Source: Hibiscus mutabilis
Taxonomy: Eukaryota > Streptophyta > Magnoliopsida > Malvales > Malvaceae
Assembly (NCBI GenBank): GCA_019671005.1
Contig: CM033741.1
Coordinates: 2,666,001 to 2,730,000, forward strand
DNA: 64,000 nucleotides
Direction of reading: 5' to 3'
Every line of letters begins with the position of its first letter. Positions within the stretch are counted from its first letter, which is position 1. A program made the position numbers and the translations under genes. The notes under the pieces are model-generated. The model was not told where the DNA came from and searched no databases. It worked only from the letters and a program-made list of their open reading frames with translations. Below are positions 61,728 through 64,000 of the stretch, piece after piece.

Positions 61728-64000
61728 TCATGGGAGGACCTTGGCCGCCTTCTGTAGTGTACTTCGAGGGATAGCCAAGATTGCCATCAGTCCACTCATG
61801 AGGGATGCAACACCAGCAACAGCAAAAGCTGGTGAGTTTCCACCACCAAATAGTTGATCCCATGGTCCACTTCCAACGGACACCAGAACCTATTGGTAAC
61901 AACCCAAGTTTCACAATTTTAATTGAAAGATAATACAATAATCTGTCAATGAAAACATTATATATATATAATGAAAACATTATATTGTATAACCATATTA
62001 AGTTGGATCAATAGATCTACATATTTTCCCTAGTTGAGCTACACAAGAGGGGAGTGTCAAGTATTGTTTTTTCACGTTTATTTTCCCTATTGGTAAGGTT
62101 TTTGGGTATTTTAAAAAAAAGGTAATGTGGATTTATTTTATTTCGAGCATTTAATTTAACCCGGACAAAATTTCATGTCTACAAGCTACACAAGAGGGGA
62201 GTGTCGAGTATTGTTTTTCCACGTTTATTAAATACTGAATTTCCTAGGGTCTTAAATTCAAGTTGGGCCCCTCCATTTATTACCAATTGATTTTAGGTCA
62301 GATGCTTAACAAAACTAAACAAGAAGTGAAAACTTAATGAATCATCTTCCATCAAATAGTGGGAGTGGGATGCTTGATAGTATCTAAAATATTGACCATC
62401 GGTATGCATGTGTGTGTCCATGACAGAGAGTTCTCGCCAATAAATCCTTTGTGAGTTGAACATGAAATAAAAATTAATTGTTTAAACCTAAGTCACACGA
62501 AAGGCTCAAATCCAGTCAACTTCAGTTTTTAAAGGGGTTACTAATGCATGAGATGATAATTTCAAAATACATAGAACAGCCTAATATTCAATGACATCAA
62601 GAACAATGAATTGTTTAAACCCATATAAGAAATTTCTAAGGGAAGCTGAAAATCTTATCCACTTCAATTTTTCAAATGTGCATCAATCAATGAAATGATC
62701 ATGTCAAACAGTATACCTATCAAGTTTGGTTTAGCCCTCATCTACAAAAACCCAAAGAAAGGGGCAAGAAAGTACATCGTGATAAAATGAGTTCAGGTGG
62801 TAAGAAATACCTGTGGAATAACGATAGCAAGATTTAGGACACCCATTGACAATCCTGTAGAAAACAACACAGAGAATAGGACCTTAACCACCTATCCAGA
62901 AGGTAAGAAAAGAGCTACATGTTAGATACAAAAATAAAAATATCGTCTACCTTGACCAAGTCCCAAAGACTCAATACGTGTGGATATCAAGGCATATGGA
63001 ACACTGTAAGTAATCTGCACTAGAATACCAATAGCAGTTAAATGCACAAACTAAAAGCTCCCAACTTTTTCTTACATTTTTTTAAAGAAGATTAATTGAG
63101 ACTTTGGCAGGACAAAGTTAACCTCAAGCCCAGTCCTTAGTTTGGACCTGTTCTAGATCCAGCTGTCATGTTAATTGTGTTGACCATTAAATTACATTAA
63201 ATATGACAGGCACAAGTTGATGATGGTTTATGCTTTGAACCAAGAAGATCATCAAGCTGAGATTGATTAAACTGCAATTTTCTCAATTGCTACATAGTCC
63301 ATGTGAAGAAACAACTACAATCAAGATACCTTTATTCTTGACAAATTCAATTAAAACATCAAATGATTTTCTGTAGGAAAGAGAGGGCAGCTTACCGCCA
63401 ATGGAAAGCCAAGAACGGAAAAAATCAGTAGTGCAGCAATCACAATGCCATCTGGGGGTAGATCACGGCCAATATAACCCATATGGTTTGCCACATATGA
63501 TAGAATGAGCATTGAGAGAAAGCACAGGGCCATGAGAATGCTTGAAACTCCCCAGACAAAACCAGCTCCTCGTTTGCTACAAAGCTTCTCCATCAGCACC
63601 GACGTAATTCCCAGAACAACGGAATTCAACGTCAATCCAAGTGAACCCATTCTGACACCAACAGCATAATTTGACCCTACATTTGGCTCACCACCATAGA
63701 TCTCTCGACCCATCCAGTCGGTATCAAAGAGAAGAAAAGGGAACCATCCAATCCAATTCAGTGCAGTAACAGATAAGATTATCCATATAGTCCCCGAGAA
63801 ATATCTAAATGTTCCAAATAATTCCCAAAGAAAAGCTTCTTCGGCATTGCCACCCGAGTGTTCAGGCCCCTCTTCATTAAAGGCTGTAGATATCTCAACT
63901 GAACCTAGAGGCACTTCCTTAGCAGCTAAAACACTCAAATATGTTGTAACTGCAATGAAAATAACATCTAGATAGAAAGCAGACTTGAGATTTGCACAGT
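61728..64000 (-). CDS. SUT4: Sucrose/H+ symporter, SUT4 type (5' part outside window)
   Basis: A 12-helix major-facilitator transporter moving sucrose with H+, at the tonoplast or plasma membrane in this clade. Four exons on the minus strand: 64000-63396 (enters in frame at CANLKSAFYLDV), 63014-62951, 62854-62811 and 61889-61728, all GT-AG, with a codon split G/GA between the second and third. They give about 290 C-terminal residues of a protein of about 500. Visible marks include FIAVTTYLSVLAAKEVPL, FGTFRYFSGTIW, LTALNWIGWFPF-like VTALNWIGWFPFLLFDTDW, MGREIYGG, ITYSVPYALISTRIESLGLG, GLSMGVLNLAIVIPQ, VGSGPWDQLFGGGNSPAF and the end RSTLQKAAKVLP. The LxxGxGNSPAF tail region and short 64- and 44-bp exons fit the SUT4 group. 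No lesion. Copia 2 lies 141 bp past the stop. Confidence 0.94.
62037..62229 (-). repeat. LTR scrap between 46-bp direct repeats in a SUT4 intron
   Basis: 62083-62183 is, on the minus strand, the first 90-100 bp of the Ogre/Tat-like LTR (TGTAGACA, then TTTTGTCCGGGTTAAAT, CTCGAAATAAAATAAATCCA, CATTACC). It is bounded exactly by two 46-bp copies of a sequence starting AGCTACACAAGAGGGGAGTG (62037-62082 and 62184-62229) that differ at about three sites. It sits in the 921-bp last intron of SUT4. Confidence 0.85.

Noticed and set aside
1..64000. A biosynthetic cluster or defence island joining HEMA, MATE and SUT4
   Set aside because: The genes are far apart, belong to unrelated pathways and are separated by transposons; nothing links them.

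Overview
The window is nuclear DNA of a eudicot plant. It holds intron-containing genes with GT-AG boundaries, a chloroplast transit peptide, AT-rich intergenic DNA, several classes of LTR retrotransposon, SINEs and MITEs. The mix of elements fits a rosid (Malvaceae is possible), but species cannot be fixed from the sequence alone. Only three plausibly functional genes are visible, all on the minus strand, and two of them run off the window: HEMA glutamyl-tRNA reductase (1-2271, C-terminus outside), a MATE/DTX transporter (47048-48743, complete, two exons) and a SUT4-type sucrose transporter (61728-64000, N-terminus outside).

Layout from left to right. HEMA and its promoter (1-2660) are followed by a small SINE (2960-3080). 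A complete 11.5-kb Ogre/Tat-like LTR retrotransposon follows (6594-18054). It has about 2.3-kb LTRs, a 5-bp target-site duplication CAAAC, and an interior that keeps only ruined gag-type sequence, a purine tract and a 187-bp tandem repeat. Next is a CC-NBS-LRR resistance-gene pseudogene (18768-22373) with frameshifts, stops and a destroyed MHD motif. A defective 2.9-kb Copia element (24617-27472, TSD AATAC) comes next. After it lie scrambled, tandemly duplicated fragments of a symplekin/ESP4-like gene (27812-32640), running into a roughly 0.1-0.6-kb-period tandem repeat field (31190-34830) and an orphan first exon of a cinnamoyl-CoA-reductase-like gene (35269-35388). A long gene-poor stretch carries a SINE with a nested MITE (42595-42936) and other MITE-like elements. 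The MATE gene sits next to a 5.2-kb solo LTR (49229-54406, TSD AAAAG). A second Copia element (56997-61582, TSD TTATG) carries a nested hAT-type MITE and ends about 140 bp past the SUT4 stop codon. An intron of SUT4 contains a 101-bp scrap of the Ogre/Tat-like LTR between two 46-bp direct repeats.

The three intact genes have unrelated jobs: the committed step of tetrapyrrole synthesis in the plastid, multidrug/metabolite export, and vacuolar or plasma-membrane sucrose transport. There is no operon-like or cluster logic among them. I did not find an undescribed biological system. The most interesting signals are genome-dynamics ones: the rearranged symplekin fragments, the 5.2-kb solo LTR with its internal repeats, the Ogre/Tat-like element with two copies of the same N-terminal domain remnant, and the LTR scrap in the SUT4 intron.
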